DNA from: Kineococcus sp. NBC_00420
GTDB taxonomy: Bacteria > Actinomycetota > Actinomycetes > Actinomycetales > Kineococcaceae
Assembly: GCF_036021035.1 (NCBI RefSeq)
Contig: NZ_CP107930.1
Location: 248,001-312,000 of the forward strand
Length of the DNA stretch: 64,000 nt
Direction of reading: 5' to 3'
Made by a program: the position numbers and the translations under genes. Every line of letters starts with the position of its first letter. Positions within the stretch are counted from its first letter, which is position 1. The notes below the pieces were generated by a model, which was not told where the DNA came from, made no database searches, and was given only the letters and a program-made list of their open reading frames with translations. Positions 26,600-34,809 of the stretch are shown here, one piece after another.

Positions 26600-27619
26600 T
26601 CAGCCGCGGGGGGCTGGTCCTGTCGAGGCCCGCCACACGACGTGGGTGATGGGCTCATGCGGGGGTGGCTGTGGTTGGTCACCCAGGACAGCCAGCAGTT
26701 GAGCCACCGCGTGTCGACCCAGGATCGCGTGCTCGATGGAGACGCTTGTCAGGGCGGGCGCCATGGCTGCCGCGACCGGGTTGTTGTCCCATCCGGTGAC
26801 GCTGAGATCATTGGGGACGTCCCACCCCCGTTCCCGCGCGCCGCTGATCGCCCCCGCGGCGAGCGAGTCGTTGGCGGCGATGACGGCGGTGACGCCGCTG
26901 TCGTCGGGCAGGTCCAGCAGTGCCCGGTGGGCCAGGGGCGCCGACCATGAGCAGTCGGCTACCGCGTAGGAGCGCAACCCGAGGCGGTGCAGAGTGTCGA
27001 GGTAGACCTCGAGTCGTTGACGGGCCGAGGTGTGGGCGTAGTCCCCGGAGACGTGCAGGAAGGTGTGGTGCCCCTGCTCGGCGAGCCCTTCGATGATTTC
27101 CACCATGGAGGAGGCGTCGGCGACCTCGCCTATGCCGCGCATATGCTCGTCGTAGTTGGGTGCGACGAGCACGGGGGTGGTGGATCGAAGACCGGGGCGC
27201 TCAGCTGGCAAGGGCAGCGGGGTCAGGGACACGATGCCCTCGAAGAGCCCAGAGTCTGCCAGTTCCAGTACCCGAGCCGCTCGGAGCTCGGGGGGGCCGG
27301 CCAGGGTGACGAGCTCGACGAAGTAGCCGGCCTCGGAGGCCTCTGCGGCGGCGCCGGCCAGCATCTCCAGGGAACTGACGGCGGTGCCGTTGGGCAGCAG
27401 CAGCGCTAGTCGGCCCGTTTTGCGGCTGCGCATAGCGCGAGCCAGCAGGTTGGGGCGGTAGTCGAGCTCGACGATGGCTGAGGCTACCCGTTCACTGGTC
27501 GCCGTCTTCAGTCCGCCCTCGAAGCGCAGGTAGCGGGAGACGGTTTGGTGGGAAACCCCTGCTAGGCGCGCTACTTCCATGATTGTGGGACGTCGCTGGG
27601 TTGAGCGGTCAACGCTCAT
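26600..27619 (-). CDS. LacI-family transcriptional regulator
   Basis: A 339-residue LacI-type repressor. The N-terminal helix-turn-helix is TIMEVARLAGVSHQTVSRYL, with the hinge LDYRPNLLARAMRS. The periplasmic-binding-like domain has VTAVIAANDSLAAGA and SVTGWDNNPVA near its end. I chose the ATG at 27619 because GGAGG precedes it; the open frame extends further without homology. It is divergent from the permease pair at 28024. Three GTGAACGTTCAC-like palindromes lie between them and are its likely operators, one only 55 bases from its own start. Confidence 0.93.
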   Translation of the reverse strand: MSVDRSTQRRPTIMEVARLAGVSHQTVSRYLRFEGGLKTATSERVASAIVELDYRPNLLARAMRSRKTGRLALLLPNGTAVSSLEMLAGAAAEASEAGYFVELVTLAGPPELRAARVLELADSGLFEGIVSLTPLPLPAERPGLRSTTPVLVAPNYDEHMRGIGEVADASSMVEIIEGLAEQGHHTFLHVSGDYAHTSARQRLEVYLDTLHRLGLRSYAVADCSWSAPLAHRALLDLPDDSGVTAVIAANDSLAAGAISGARERGWDVPNDLSVTGWDNNPVAAAMAPALTSVSIEHAILGRHAVAQLLAVLGDQPQPPPHEPITHVVWRASTGPAPRG

Positions 27620-27673
27620 GGTGGCCTCCTCGCCCCGGCCGTCCACTCGAGGGACGACGCGTTGACGCTGATG

Positions 27674-27685
27674 GTGAACGTTCAC
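27674..27685. promoter_or_regulatory. LacI-type operator O1
   Basis: GTGAACGTTCAC is a perfect palindrome with the central CG typical of LacI-family sites, in the context TGGTGAACGTTCACTA. It is the site nearest to the lacI-type gene and may mediate autorepression. Confidence 0.82.
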
Positions 27686-27806
27686 TACCGTAGCAGCCGA
27701 GCGCGCTGCTGTCACCATGTCAGAACGGACGGCATGATTACTGTTGGGACGGACGGTGCAATCGCCGACAACCCCCGGGTGTCGGGGCACACCTCTTGCG
27801 CACAGG

Positions 27807-27818
27807 GTGATCGTTCAC
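27807..27818. promoter_or_regulatory. LacI-type operator O2 (one mismatch)
   Basis: GTGATCGTTCAC differs from the perfect palindrome by one base. It is followed by TACC, as O1 is. It lies about 35 bases from O3. Confidence 0.7.
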
Positions 27819-27841
27819 TACCGTCACAACGAGTGCGGATG

Positions 27842-27853
27842 GTGAACGTTCAC
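27842..27853. promoter_or_regulatory. LacI-type operator O3
   Basis: GTGAACGTTCAC again, in the context TGGTGAACGTTCACTA, upstream of the permease genes. The 168-base distance to O1 would allow looping between the divergent promoters. Confidence 0.82.
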
Positions 27854-28023
27854 TATCCGATGGCCACCGCCCCCCGGCTGAGTCACTCGAGCGAAGGAGC
27901 TCGCATGTACACCGCGCCACCGCCTCCCGTCGTTTGTCGGTCCCGGGCATCCCGACCGTTCGCCCCGCCAGTCCTCGATCTGACCCACCGCTGGCCCCGC
28001 AGGGACTCCCGAGGGGGAACCCT

Positions 28024-28944
28024 GTGAGCGCCCTGGGCGAACTGAGAGACCTCAAGAAGAACTCCGGCACCGGTCGACGAGAGACCCGGACCGGCTACCT
28101 GTTCCTGGCCCCCTGGTTCATCGGCCTCATCGTCATCACCCTCGGCCCGATGCTGGCGTCGCTGTACCTGAGTTTCACCGACTACAACCTCATCCAGGCG
28201 CCCCAGTGGATCGGCCTGGACAACCTGACCCGAATGCTGGGCGACGAGCGACTCCACAAGTCGCTGGCGGTCACCTTCCTGTACGTATTCATCTCGGTGC
28301 CCGTGCAGCTGGCCCTCGCCCTGGGTCTGGCGTTGCTGCTGGACCGCGGTATGAAAGGGCTGGCGTTCTACCGCTCGATCTTCTACCTGCCCTCCCTCCT
28401 CGGCGGTTCGGTGGCCATCGCCGTTCTGTGGCGCCAGCTCTTCGGAACCCAGGGTCTGGTCAACCAAGTCCTGGCTCTGGTGGGTGTCGAGGGGCGGGGA
28501 TGGGTTTCCGACCCCTCCACCGCGCTGAGCACCATCATCATCCTGAACGTCTGGACGTTCGGTTCACCGATGGTCATCTTCCTCGCCGGGCTGCGCCAAA
28601 TACCGCGCATGTACTACGAGGCCGCCGCGACCGAGGGCGCCGGTCGACTGCGCACCTTCTTTGCGATCACCTTGCCGCTACTGACTCCGATCGTGTTCTT
28701 CAACTTCGTGCTGCAGCTCATCCACGCTTTCCAGTCCTTCACCCAGGCCTTCGTGGTCTCGGGTGGGACGGGCGGCCCCAGCGACTCGACGCTGTTCTAC
28801 ACGCTCTACCTCTACCAACGCGGTTTCGGGAACTTCGACATGGGTTACGCATCGGCCATGGCCTGGGTGCTCCTGCTCATCATCGGAGCCTTCACCGCGA
28901 TCAACTTCTATGCGTCGAAGTGGTGGGTCTTCTATGACGACTGA
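28024..28944 (+). CDS. sugar ABC permease, MalF/UgpA-type
   Basis: A 306-residue inner-membrane permease of the CUT1 family with six hydrophobic segments. The cytoplasmic EAA-like loop is YEAAATEGAGRLRTFFAITLPLLTPI. The GTG at 28024 has AGGGGG upstream. It is followed by an 11-base overlap with the second permease. Permeases of this type need an extracellular binding protein, but none is encoded next to them: upstream is the LacI gene and downstream, 27 bases after the second permease, an IS5-like element. Confidence 0.93.
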   Translation: MSALGELRDLKKNSGTGRRETRTGYLFLAPWFIGLIVITLGPMLASLYLSFTDYNLIQAPQWIGLDNLTRMLGDERLHKSLAVTFLYVFISVPVQLALALGLALLLDRGMKGLAFYRSIFYLPSLLGGSVAIAVLWRQLFGTQGLVNQVLALVGVEGRGWVSDPSTALSTIIILNVWTFGSPMVIFLAGLRQIPRMYYEAAATEGAGRLRTFFAITLPLLTPIVFFNFVLQLIHAFQSFTQAFVVSGGTGGPSDSTLFYTLYLYQRGFGNFDMGYASAMAWVLLLIIGAFTAINFYASKWWVFYDD

Positions 28945-29830
28945 CGTGCTGTCCCCGCCCCGCGCCCCACAGGGAGCGCCTCGTCCCAACCGCCCGCGCT
29001 CCTCCCTCATGGCCTCACGCCTCCGCTCGGTGATCAAGCACATCGTGTTGCTGGCCGCCGCCTTGCTCATGCTCTACCCGTTGTTGTGGATGGTCGCCGG
29101 CTCGTTGCGACCACAGGCGGAGATTTTCCAGGCACCGGGTCTGCTGGTCAAAGATCCCCAGTTCCAGAACTACTCGACCGGGTGGGAGGCGCTAGCCTCC
29201 CCCTTCGGGCACTACCTGCTGAACTCCTTCACCGTCGTCCTCGGCGCCGTCCTGGGCAACCTGATCTCGTGTTCGCTGGCCGCCTACGCCTTCGCCCGCA
29301 TCGACTTCAAGGCCAAGAAGGCGCTGCTCGCCATCATGCTGCTGACGATCATGCTGCCGTTCCACGTGGTGATCGTTCCCCAGTACGTCCTCTTCTCCCA
29401 CCTGGGCTGGGTGAACACCATCCTACCGCTGGTGATCCCCAAATTCCTGGCCCCCGACGCGTTCTTCATCTTCCTCATGGTGCAGTTCATCCGCGGTATC
29501 CCCACCGAACTGGACGAGGCCGCGCGCATCGACGGCTGTGGACACATCCGCATCTTCGGCCAGATCATCCTGCCGCTCATGGTGCCCGCGCTGGCCACCA
29601 CCGCGATCTTCACCTTCATCTGGACCTGGAACGACTTCTTCGGCCAGCTCATCTACCTGACCGACCCCGACAAGTACACCGTGCCGGTAACGTTGCGCTC
29701 CTTCATCGACTCCACCTCCGAGTCCTCCTGGGGTGCAATGTTTGCGATGAGCGTGGTTTCCCTGCTGCCGGTCTTCCTCTTCGGCCAGCGGTTCCTCATC
29801 AAGGGCATCGCGACCACCGGCGGCAAGTGA
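28934..29830 (+). CDS. sugar ABC permease, MalG/UgpE-type
   Basis: A 298-residue CUT1 permease partner. The EAA loop is LDEAARIDGCGHIRIFGQIILPLMVP, and six hydrophobic segments are visible. It starts inside the end of the first permease gene (ATG 28934), so translation is coupled. No cognate ATPase is present, which is common because MsiK-type ATPases are shared. The absent binding protein is less usual and may reflect loss at the IS5-like insertion just downstream. Confidence 0.94.
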   Translation: MTTDVLSPPRAPQGAPRPNRPRSSLMASRLRSVIKHIVLLAAALLMLYPLLWMVAGSLRPQAEIFQAPGLLVKDPQFQNYSTGWEALASPFGHYLLNSFTVVLGAVLGNLISCSLAAYAFARIDFKAKKALLAIMLLTIMLPFHVVIVPQYVLFSHLGWVNTILPLVIPKFLAPDAFFIFLMVQFIRGIPTELDEAARIDGCGHIRIFGQIILPLMVPALATTAIFTFIWTWNDFFGQLIYLTDPDKYTVPVTLRSFIDSTSESSWGAMFAMSVVSLLPVFLFGQRFLIKGIATTGGK

Positions 29831-29856
29831 GGGCTCCACTCACCGTCCCTCTCACT

Positions 29857-30884
29857 GAGCTCTTCTCAGTAGCGGCCTGACAGTCGCAGCTGGTGACGTC
29901 GGTCGTGCTTCCTCGAGGGCTGAGGTGGCGGGTGAGGGTGGAACTCCGATAGACGGAGGGCTTCCTACGGCAACATCCACCACCGGAGCTCCACCGTGTC
30001 TGATCCTGTCATCTACACCGCCGTGCTGCCTACTTCCCGGGCCACCGTCCAACACATCGCCGCCCTCCTGCTGAGCCACCGTGTGCAGGTAGGGACCCGC
30101 GCCGGACGGCGGGTGCTGGGCGTCTTCGCCCACGCGGTACTGATCTGCCGGTTCCTGATCGACGCCACCCGGGTGACGCAGCTGGCCCGCGACAACGGCA
30201 TGGGCACCTCCACCGCCTACCGCTACGTGCACGAAGCCCTCGAGGTTCTGGCTGCGCAGGCGCCAGGACTGCGTCCGACGCTGCTGGCCGCGCACGCCGC
30301 TGGGCACACTCACGTGAACCTCGACGGGACGCTGGTGACCACCAACCGTGTTGCGGTCCAAGGACCCACGACCCGGAGAGGTCGACAAGCGAAGCGACGG
30401 GTAGACCTCTGGTGGTCAGGGAAACACCGCCGTCACGGCGGCAACATCCAAGTTGTCACCGCTCCTGACGGTTGGCCGCTCTGGGTTTCGCCGGTGCGCC
30501 CAGGTCGCGAACACGACACCAGCTGCGCCCGCACCCACACCGATCTGCTTCCCGCCCTGGTCGAGTTCAGCGACGCCGGGCACAGAGTGCTGGCCGACCT
30601 CGGCTACGAAGGCGAACGAGCCCGTCTCACCTGCCCGTACAAAGTTCTAAAGGACCGCGACCTGAGCGTCGATGAGCGTAGTTTCAACCGCGTTCATGCC
30701 TACGTGCGCGCCCGCGCCGAGCAGGGCAACGCCTGGTTAAAGAACTACCGCGTCCTGCAGAAGGTCAGCCTCTGCCCCTGGCGAATCGGGGTGATCACCG
30801 CCGCCGTCCTCGTCGTCCTACACCTCGAACACGAGCGGACGACATGACCGAACGTCACGGTCAGGCCGCTACGGAGAAGAGCTC
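29857..30884 (+). mobile_element. IS5-superfamily insertion sequence
   Basis: The element is about 1.0 kb. Its left end GAGCTCTTCTCAGTAGCGGC and the inverted right end (30857-30884) match over 28 bases with two mismatches. Because GAGCTC is itself palindromic, the exact boundary and target duplication cannot be fixed; GAGCTC may be the end or part of the duplication. Confidence 0.85.
29996..30847 (+). CDS. IS5-superfamily transposase (DDE_Tnp_4 type)
   Basis: A 283-residue transposase. The N-terminal helix-turn-helix is VTQLARDNGMGTSTAYRYVHEA. The DDE triad is visible as HVNLDGTLVTTNRV (Asp), VLADLGYEGERARL (Asp) and RARAEQGNAWLKNYRVL (Glu). The GTG at 29996 follows GGAGCTCCACC. The gene is complete and fills the element. 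It is unrelated to the decayed IS5 copies elsewhere in the window, which encode a longer transposase with the DLREVLNAI block. Confidence 0.92.
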   Translation: MSDPVIYTAVLPTSRATVQHIAALLLSHRVQVGTRAGRRVLGVFAHAVLICRFLIDATRVTQLARDNGMGTSTAYRYVHEALEVLAAQAPGLRPTLLAAHAAGHTHVNLDGTLVTTNRVAVQGPTTRRGRQAKRRVDLWWSGKHRRHGGNIQVVTAPDGWPLWVSPVRPGREHDTSCARTHTDLLPALVEFSDAGHRVLADLGYEGERARLTCPYKVLKDRDLSVDERSFNRVHAYVRARAEQGNAWLKNYRVLQKVSLCPWRIGVITAAVLVVLHLEHERTT

Positions 30885-30946
30885 AATACCCCGCCATCTT
30901 CAGGTTTGCACCACCCGGGAATGCTTAGCGTTAGCAGTGATCGCCT

Positions 30947-31153
30947 CTATCTACAAAAAACAACAATCGAAGATCTTAGTGAAGCCCACGTTGACACCTC
31001 CCAGCCCTCGTAGCGCAGGGTCATGCTGAGCAGCTCCGACAGCGTCGACTCGTCGTCCACGACGAGGACCCGCAGGGCGGTGCCGTCGGGGCGGGTGAGT
31101 TCCGATCGGCGGTTGATCAAGGTTGTGGTGGACGCGGTGGCGGTCACGGTCAT
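30947..31153 (-). pseudogene. response regulator, truncated receiver domain
   Basis: The first 50-odd residues are the start of an OmpR-type receiver domain: ALRVLVVDDESTLSELLSMTLRYEGWEV, with the acidic pocket DDE. After about residue 54 the homology stops, and the phospho-acceptor Asp and output domain are missing. The ATG at 31153 has GAGG upstream, so the original start is preserved. The sequence beyond is A/T-richer than its surroundings (30930-30990) and close to the IS5-like element, so deletion linked to that insertion is likely. Confidence 0.72.
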
Positions 31154-31431
31154 GGCCTCATCGTTCGCGCTGCAGTCGAAGGATCGTCAGTACGCGGACT
31201 GTGGCCAGTCTGTGCGTCGCGAACTGTCCAGCTGTGCCCCTTACCGGCCGTGCCTTCACCGCGGTGGGGTCACGGCCAAGGCTGAGGCAAGGCCAACGCG
31301 GCGGGAGCCGGCCGTCAAGACTCCGACGACCGCGCACGGTCTGCGCTCACAGCTGATGCACACCTCAAACATGTCAAGTGTCTGACTGGATCACCGATGG
31401 TGATGAGGTCAACCCCGCAGGAAGGACCATC

Positions 31432-32499
31432 ATGGCCCAGCACGACCGCAACTTCGTCTCCGACCACGAGGCTCGCAGCGCCCGCGTCGCGCCTCTCAGC
31501 GCGTCTCGCGCCGCCGCGGTTCGCACCTACGAGGGCCGTGTCCTGCCCCGCCAGGAGGAGGACGTCGACGACCAGGGCCTCGCCTTCGACATCGCCACCA
31601 TGCTCGACCGCCGCGGGCTCGACCGTCGCCGGATGCTGGGCCTGCTCACCCTCGGCGCTGCCGGGCTCGGCCTGGCCGCCTGCGGCGATGACGACACCGC
31701 CAGCGCCACCAGCACCAGCAACACCGCCAGTACCAGCGCGTTGAGCGAGATCCCCGACGAGACCGCTGGCCCCTACCCCGGCGACGGCTCCAACGGAACC
31801 AACGTCCTCACCCAGTCCGGCGTCGTCCGCTCCGACATCACCTCCAGCTTCGGCACCTCCACCACCACCGCCCCCGGCATCCCGATGACCTTGACGCTGA
31901 ACATCGTGGACATGGTCGCCGACGACTCCCCGATGGAAGGGGCCGCGGTCTACGTCTGGCACTGCGACCGCGACGGGAACTACTCCCTCTACTCCGACGG
32001 CATCACCAACGAGAACTACCTGCGCGGGGTCCAGGCCGTCGACGCCAACGGCGACGTCACCTTCACCAGCATCTTCCCCGCCTGCTACTCCGGACGCTGG
32101 CCCCACATCCACTTCGAGGTCTACCCCTCCGTCGACGACATCACCGACGCCACCAACGCCATCGCCACGTCCCAGCTGGCCCTGCCAGAAGATGTCTGTG
32201 ACACCGTCTACGCCACCACCGGCTACGAGCAGTCCATCACCAACCTCGCCGGGGTCACCCTCGCCAGTGACAACGTCTTCAGCGACGACTCCGGCGCCAC
32301 GCAGCTGGCCACCGTCACCGGGGACACCACCAACGGTTACGCCGTGACGTTGAAGGTCGGCGTCGATACCTCCACTACCCCCACCGCGGGCTCCGCCCCC
32401 TCCGGCGGCGGGGGTGGTGGCATGGGCGGGACCCCGCCTTCGGGGGCGCCCAGCGGGATGCCCACCGACATGCCGACCGACCGACCCACCTCGGCCTAA
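31432..32499 (+). CDS. intradiol dioxygenase-like exported lipoprotein
   Basis: A 355-residue protein. A long polar N terminus leads to DRRRMLGLLTLGAAGLGLAAC, a Tat-like twin-Arg followed by a lipobox. The body has the intradiol ring-cleavage fold motifs: ETAGPYPGDG, GAAVYVWHCDRDGNYSLY, FPACYSGRWPHIHFEVY, with the expected Tyr and His iron ligands. The C terminus is Gly/Ser/Pro-rich with Met repeats. Such extracytoplasmic dioxygenase-like proteins are common in actinobacteria but poorly characterised, and a catechol substrate is not proved. The ATG at 31432 has AAGGA upstream. Confidence 0.85.
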   Translation: MAQHDRNFVSDHEARSARVAPLSASRAAAVRTYEGRVLPRQEEDVDDQGLAFDIATMLDRRGLDRRRMLGLLTLGAAGLGLAACGDDDTASATSTSNTASTSALSEIPDETAGPYPGDGSNGTNVLTQSGVVRSDITSSFGTSTTTAPGIPMTLTLNIVDMVADDSPMEGAAVYVWHCDRDGNYSLYSDGITNENYLRGVQAVDANGDVTFTSIFPACYSGRWPHIHFEVYPSVDDITDATNAIATSQLALPEDVCDTVYATTGYEQSITNLAGVTLASDNVFSDDSGATQLATVTGDTTNGYAVTLKVGVDTSTTPTAGSAPSGGGGGGMGGTPPSGAPSGMPTDMPTDRPTSA

Positions 32500-32568
32500 A
32501 CCCGAGGACGTCAGCATGGGTCTTATCGGCTCATCCGACGGCGATAGTTCCGGGCCCCAGTGCGCGAC

Positions 32569-33612
32569 TCAGCCATTGACGATCACGACGGCCTTCATGC
32601 TCAGCGGGTCGGAGTCGGCGTTCAACGCGTCCTCGACCTGCTCCAGCGGGTAGCGGGCCGTCACCATGTCGTCGAGGTGGACGGCACCGGAGGTGGTGAG
32701 TTCGATGCCCCGGGGCCAGGTGTCGATGTAGCGGAAGACGCCGGTGAGGTTGATCTCGCGGGTCGCGATGAGCTGCACCGGGATCGGCATCTCCTCCGCG
32801 CCGAGACCGACGAGGACGACGGTCCCACCACCGCGGGTGGAGTTGATGCCCGACAGGACAGCGGGCGTCGCCCCCGAGCAGTCGATGAACGCGTCGGCGC
32901 GGATCTGCGCGATCTCGGCCGCGTCCTGGACGGGGTGCAGCGCCCGGGTCGCCCCGAACCCGGTGATCCGCTCCCGGCGGGAGTCGACGAAGTCGGTGAC
33001 GACGACGTCGGTGGCGCCCCGGGCGCGGACGGCCTGCGCAGCCATCGCCCCGATCGGGCCGGCCCCGGCGATCAGCACCTGGTCGCCCGGGCCGACGTCG
33101 GCCTTGTGCGCGGCCCAGAGCCCGACGCTCAAGGGTTCCAGCAGCGCCGCGGACTCGTCGGACAGGCTGTCCGGCACGGTGTAGGCCTGGTCCACGGGTG
33201 CGGTCACGTAGTCGCAGAACGTCCCGTCGAAGGGGGGCGTGGCGTAGAACTCCATGAAGGGGCACAGGTTCGAGCGACCGGTCTTGCACTGCCGGCACGT
33301 CCGGCACGGGACCTGCGGGTCGATCGCGACCCGGTCACCGAGGCGTTCCTCGGGAACTCCGCGCCCGACGCCGACGACGGTCCCGGAGACCTCGTGGCCC
33401 AGGACGATCGGCGCGGTGACGACCATGTCGCCGATGCGGCCGTGCTTGTAGTAGTGGACGTCGGACCCGCAGACGCCGACCGAACCGACCCTCACCAGCA
33501 CCTCGCCGTCGGCAGGGGTGGGCACGGGTCGTTCCTGCATTTCGATCACGCCCTGCTTCAGCAGGACACTTACTCGCATCGTCATAGGAACGCCCTCAGT
33601 AATGGTCGCCAT
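32569..33612 (-). CDS. Zn-dependent polyol dehydrogenase, copy 2
   Basis: A 347-residue medium-chain Zn dehydrogenase with VGVCGSDVHYYKHG, LGHE, the Cys cluster PCRTCRQCKTGRSNLC and GAGPIGAMAA. It matches the protein at 11166-12230 at all but about a dozen positions, and the nucleotide sequences are also nearly the same. Its start (MATITEG, GGAAG upstream) differs. It lies downstream of a complete polyol-type ABC importer on the same strand, matching the arrangement of sorbitol/mannitol operons where the dehydrogenase ends the cluster. Confidence 0.93.
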   Translation of the reverse strand: MATITEGVPMTMRVSVLLKQGVIEMQERPVPTPADGEVLVRVGSVGVCGSDVHYYKHGRIGDMVVTAPIVLGHEVSGTVVGVGRGVPEERLGDRVAIDPQVPCRTCRQCKTGRSNLCPFMEFYATPPFDGTFCDYVTAPVDQAYTVPDSLSDESAALLEPLSVGLWAAHKADVGPGDQVLIAGAGPIGAMAAQAVRARGATDVVVTDFVDSRRERITGFGATRALHPVQDAAEIAQIRADAFIDCSGATPAVLSGINSTRGGGTVVLVGLGAEEMPIPVQLIATREINLTGVFRYIDTWPRGIELTTSGAVHLDDMVTARYPLEQVEDALNADSDPLSMKAVVIVNG

Positions 33613-33798
33613 ACTTTCTTCCTAATCTCTGCAAGAATTACAACTCCGACGCCGTTCAACAGATGGGTACCCAGTGAGACGCCTTGGTCTGCGGCAGACG
33701 GACCGTAACTTTGCCGCATGCCGCGCACGACGTGCACAGTGGCGTCCGTCTCCGGACCTATCAGCAGCACCATCGGTGTAGTGCCTACTAGCTGCAGC

Positions 33799-33823
33799 CT
33801 TCCCCTAAGGAAACCTAGGGAAG
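33799..33823. terminator. imperfect hairpin after the MalG-type permease
   Basis: Arms CTTCCCCTAAGG and CCTAGGGAAG pair imperfectly. They lie in the 300-base gap between the permease stop (33913) and the dehydrogenase start (33612), which otherwise holds no gene. It may reduce read-through into the dehydrogenase. Confidence 0.4.
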
Positions 33824-33912
33824 CCGGGTGCCATCCCCCCGGTTCTCACAACCAAGCCGTCATGGCACCACTGCGATAACCGTTCCCCCGCACACCGCCC
33901 CGCGCCGCACGT

Positions 33913-34809
33913 CTACTTCACGGCACCCATGGACAGACCCTGCACTAGCTTGTCCTGGGCGGCGAACCCGGCCACGAGGACCGGCAGCGAGATCACGGTC
34001 GCCGCGGCGCACAGCTGCGCCAGGAACAGGCCCTGGCTGGTGACGAAACCGGTGAGGAACACCGGAGCGGTGCCGGCGATCGTCCCGGTCAGGGTCCGCG
34101 CCAGCAGCAGTTCGTTCCAGCTGAAGATGAAGCAGATCAGCGCCGTGGCGGCCACCCCCGGCATGGCGACGGGACGGACGATCGACCAGAGCATCCGGAT
34201 CAGCCCGGCACCGTCGATGGAGGCCGCCTCGAGCATCTCGCCGGGGACCTCGGCCAGGAACGACTGCATCATCCAGACCGCGATGGGCAGGTTCATCGAG
34301 GTGTAGAGGACGATCAGCAGCCAGATGTTGTCCAGCGTGCCCGTCTTGGTCGCGAACAGGTACAGCGGCAGCAGCCCGGCGACGAGCGGCATGAACTTCG
34401 TCGACAGGAAGAAGAACATGACGTCGGTCCACTTCTGGACCGGACGGATCGAGAGCGCGAACGCCGCGGGGATCGCCAGGGCCAGGACGATCAGGGTCGA
34501 GATGACCGACGCCATCGCCGAGTTGATGAGCGGTGCGGCGGGCTGCGCGGAGAAGAACGAGCGGTACCCGTCGAGGGTCAGCCCGGCGGCGATCGACGGC
34601 GGGTTGGTCGCCGCGTCGGTCTCGGAGTGCAGCGAGGTGAGGACCATCCACAGGACCGGCAGCACGAAGAGGATGCCGACGATCCAGGCGATGAGACCCC
34701 AGACCGGCTTGCTGCGGTTCATCTCGCGGGCACGCTGTTCCCGCTTCGAGGTCGGGACGTGGGCGTTGGTGTTCGCCTTGAGCGTCCCACTGTTCGCGAT
34801 GGTGCTCAT
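33913..34809 (-). CDS. polyol ABC permease, MalG-type
   Basis: A 298-residue CUT1 permease with six hydrophobic segments. A long cytoplasmic N terminus precedes PVWGLIAWIVGILFVLPVLW. The EAA-like loop is MLEAASIDGAGLIRMLWSIVRPVAMPG. Its ATG (34809) overlaps the stop of the MalF-type gene by four bases. An open frame continues upstream through the partner gene, but the coupled ATG is the natural start. Confidence 0.93.
   Translation of the reverse strand: MSTIANSGTLKANTNAHVPTSKREQRAREMNRSKPVWGLIAWIVGILFVLPVLWMVLTSLHSETDAATNPPSIAAGLTLDGYRSFFSAQPAAPLINSAMASVISTLIVLALAIPAAFALSIRPVQKWTDVMFFFLSTKFMPLVAGLLPLYLFATKTGTLDNIWLLIVLYTSMNLPIAVWMMQSFLAEVPGEMLEAASIDGAGLIRMLWSIVRPVAMPGVAATALICFIFSWNELLLARTLTGTIAGTAPVFLTGFVTSQGLFLAQLCAAATVISLPVLVAGFAAQDKLVQGLSMGAVK

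Larger units (their letters stand above)
24060..26600 (-). pseudogene. SGNH/GDSL hydrolase interrupted by ISL3 copy B
   Basis: The N-terminal piece (26600 down to 26376) begins MTATANFHNLTDAW and carries the nucleophile block SWINVGDSIATGR. The C-terminal piece (24921 down to 24060) carries IGVNDSI (block III) and DHVHPNVAGHAAIA with the catalytic Asp-His. Both belong to one SGNH esterase of the sugar-deacetylase type. The ISL3 element sits between them with the 8-bp duplication GCAAAAAA. Removing the element and one duplicate leaves the halves one base out of frame, so a second lesion exists, probably slippage in the A/T or C run. The start overlaps the LacI stop (TGATG), indicating co-translation with the regulator. 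Confidence 0.85.
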
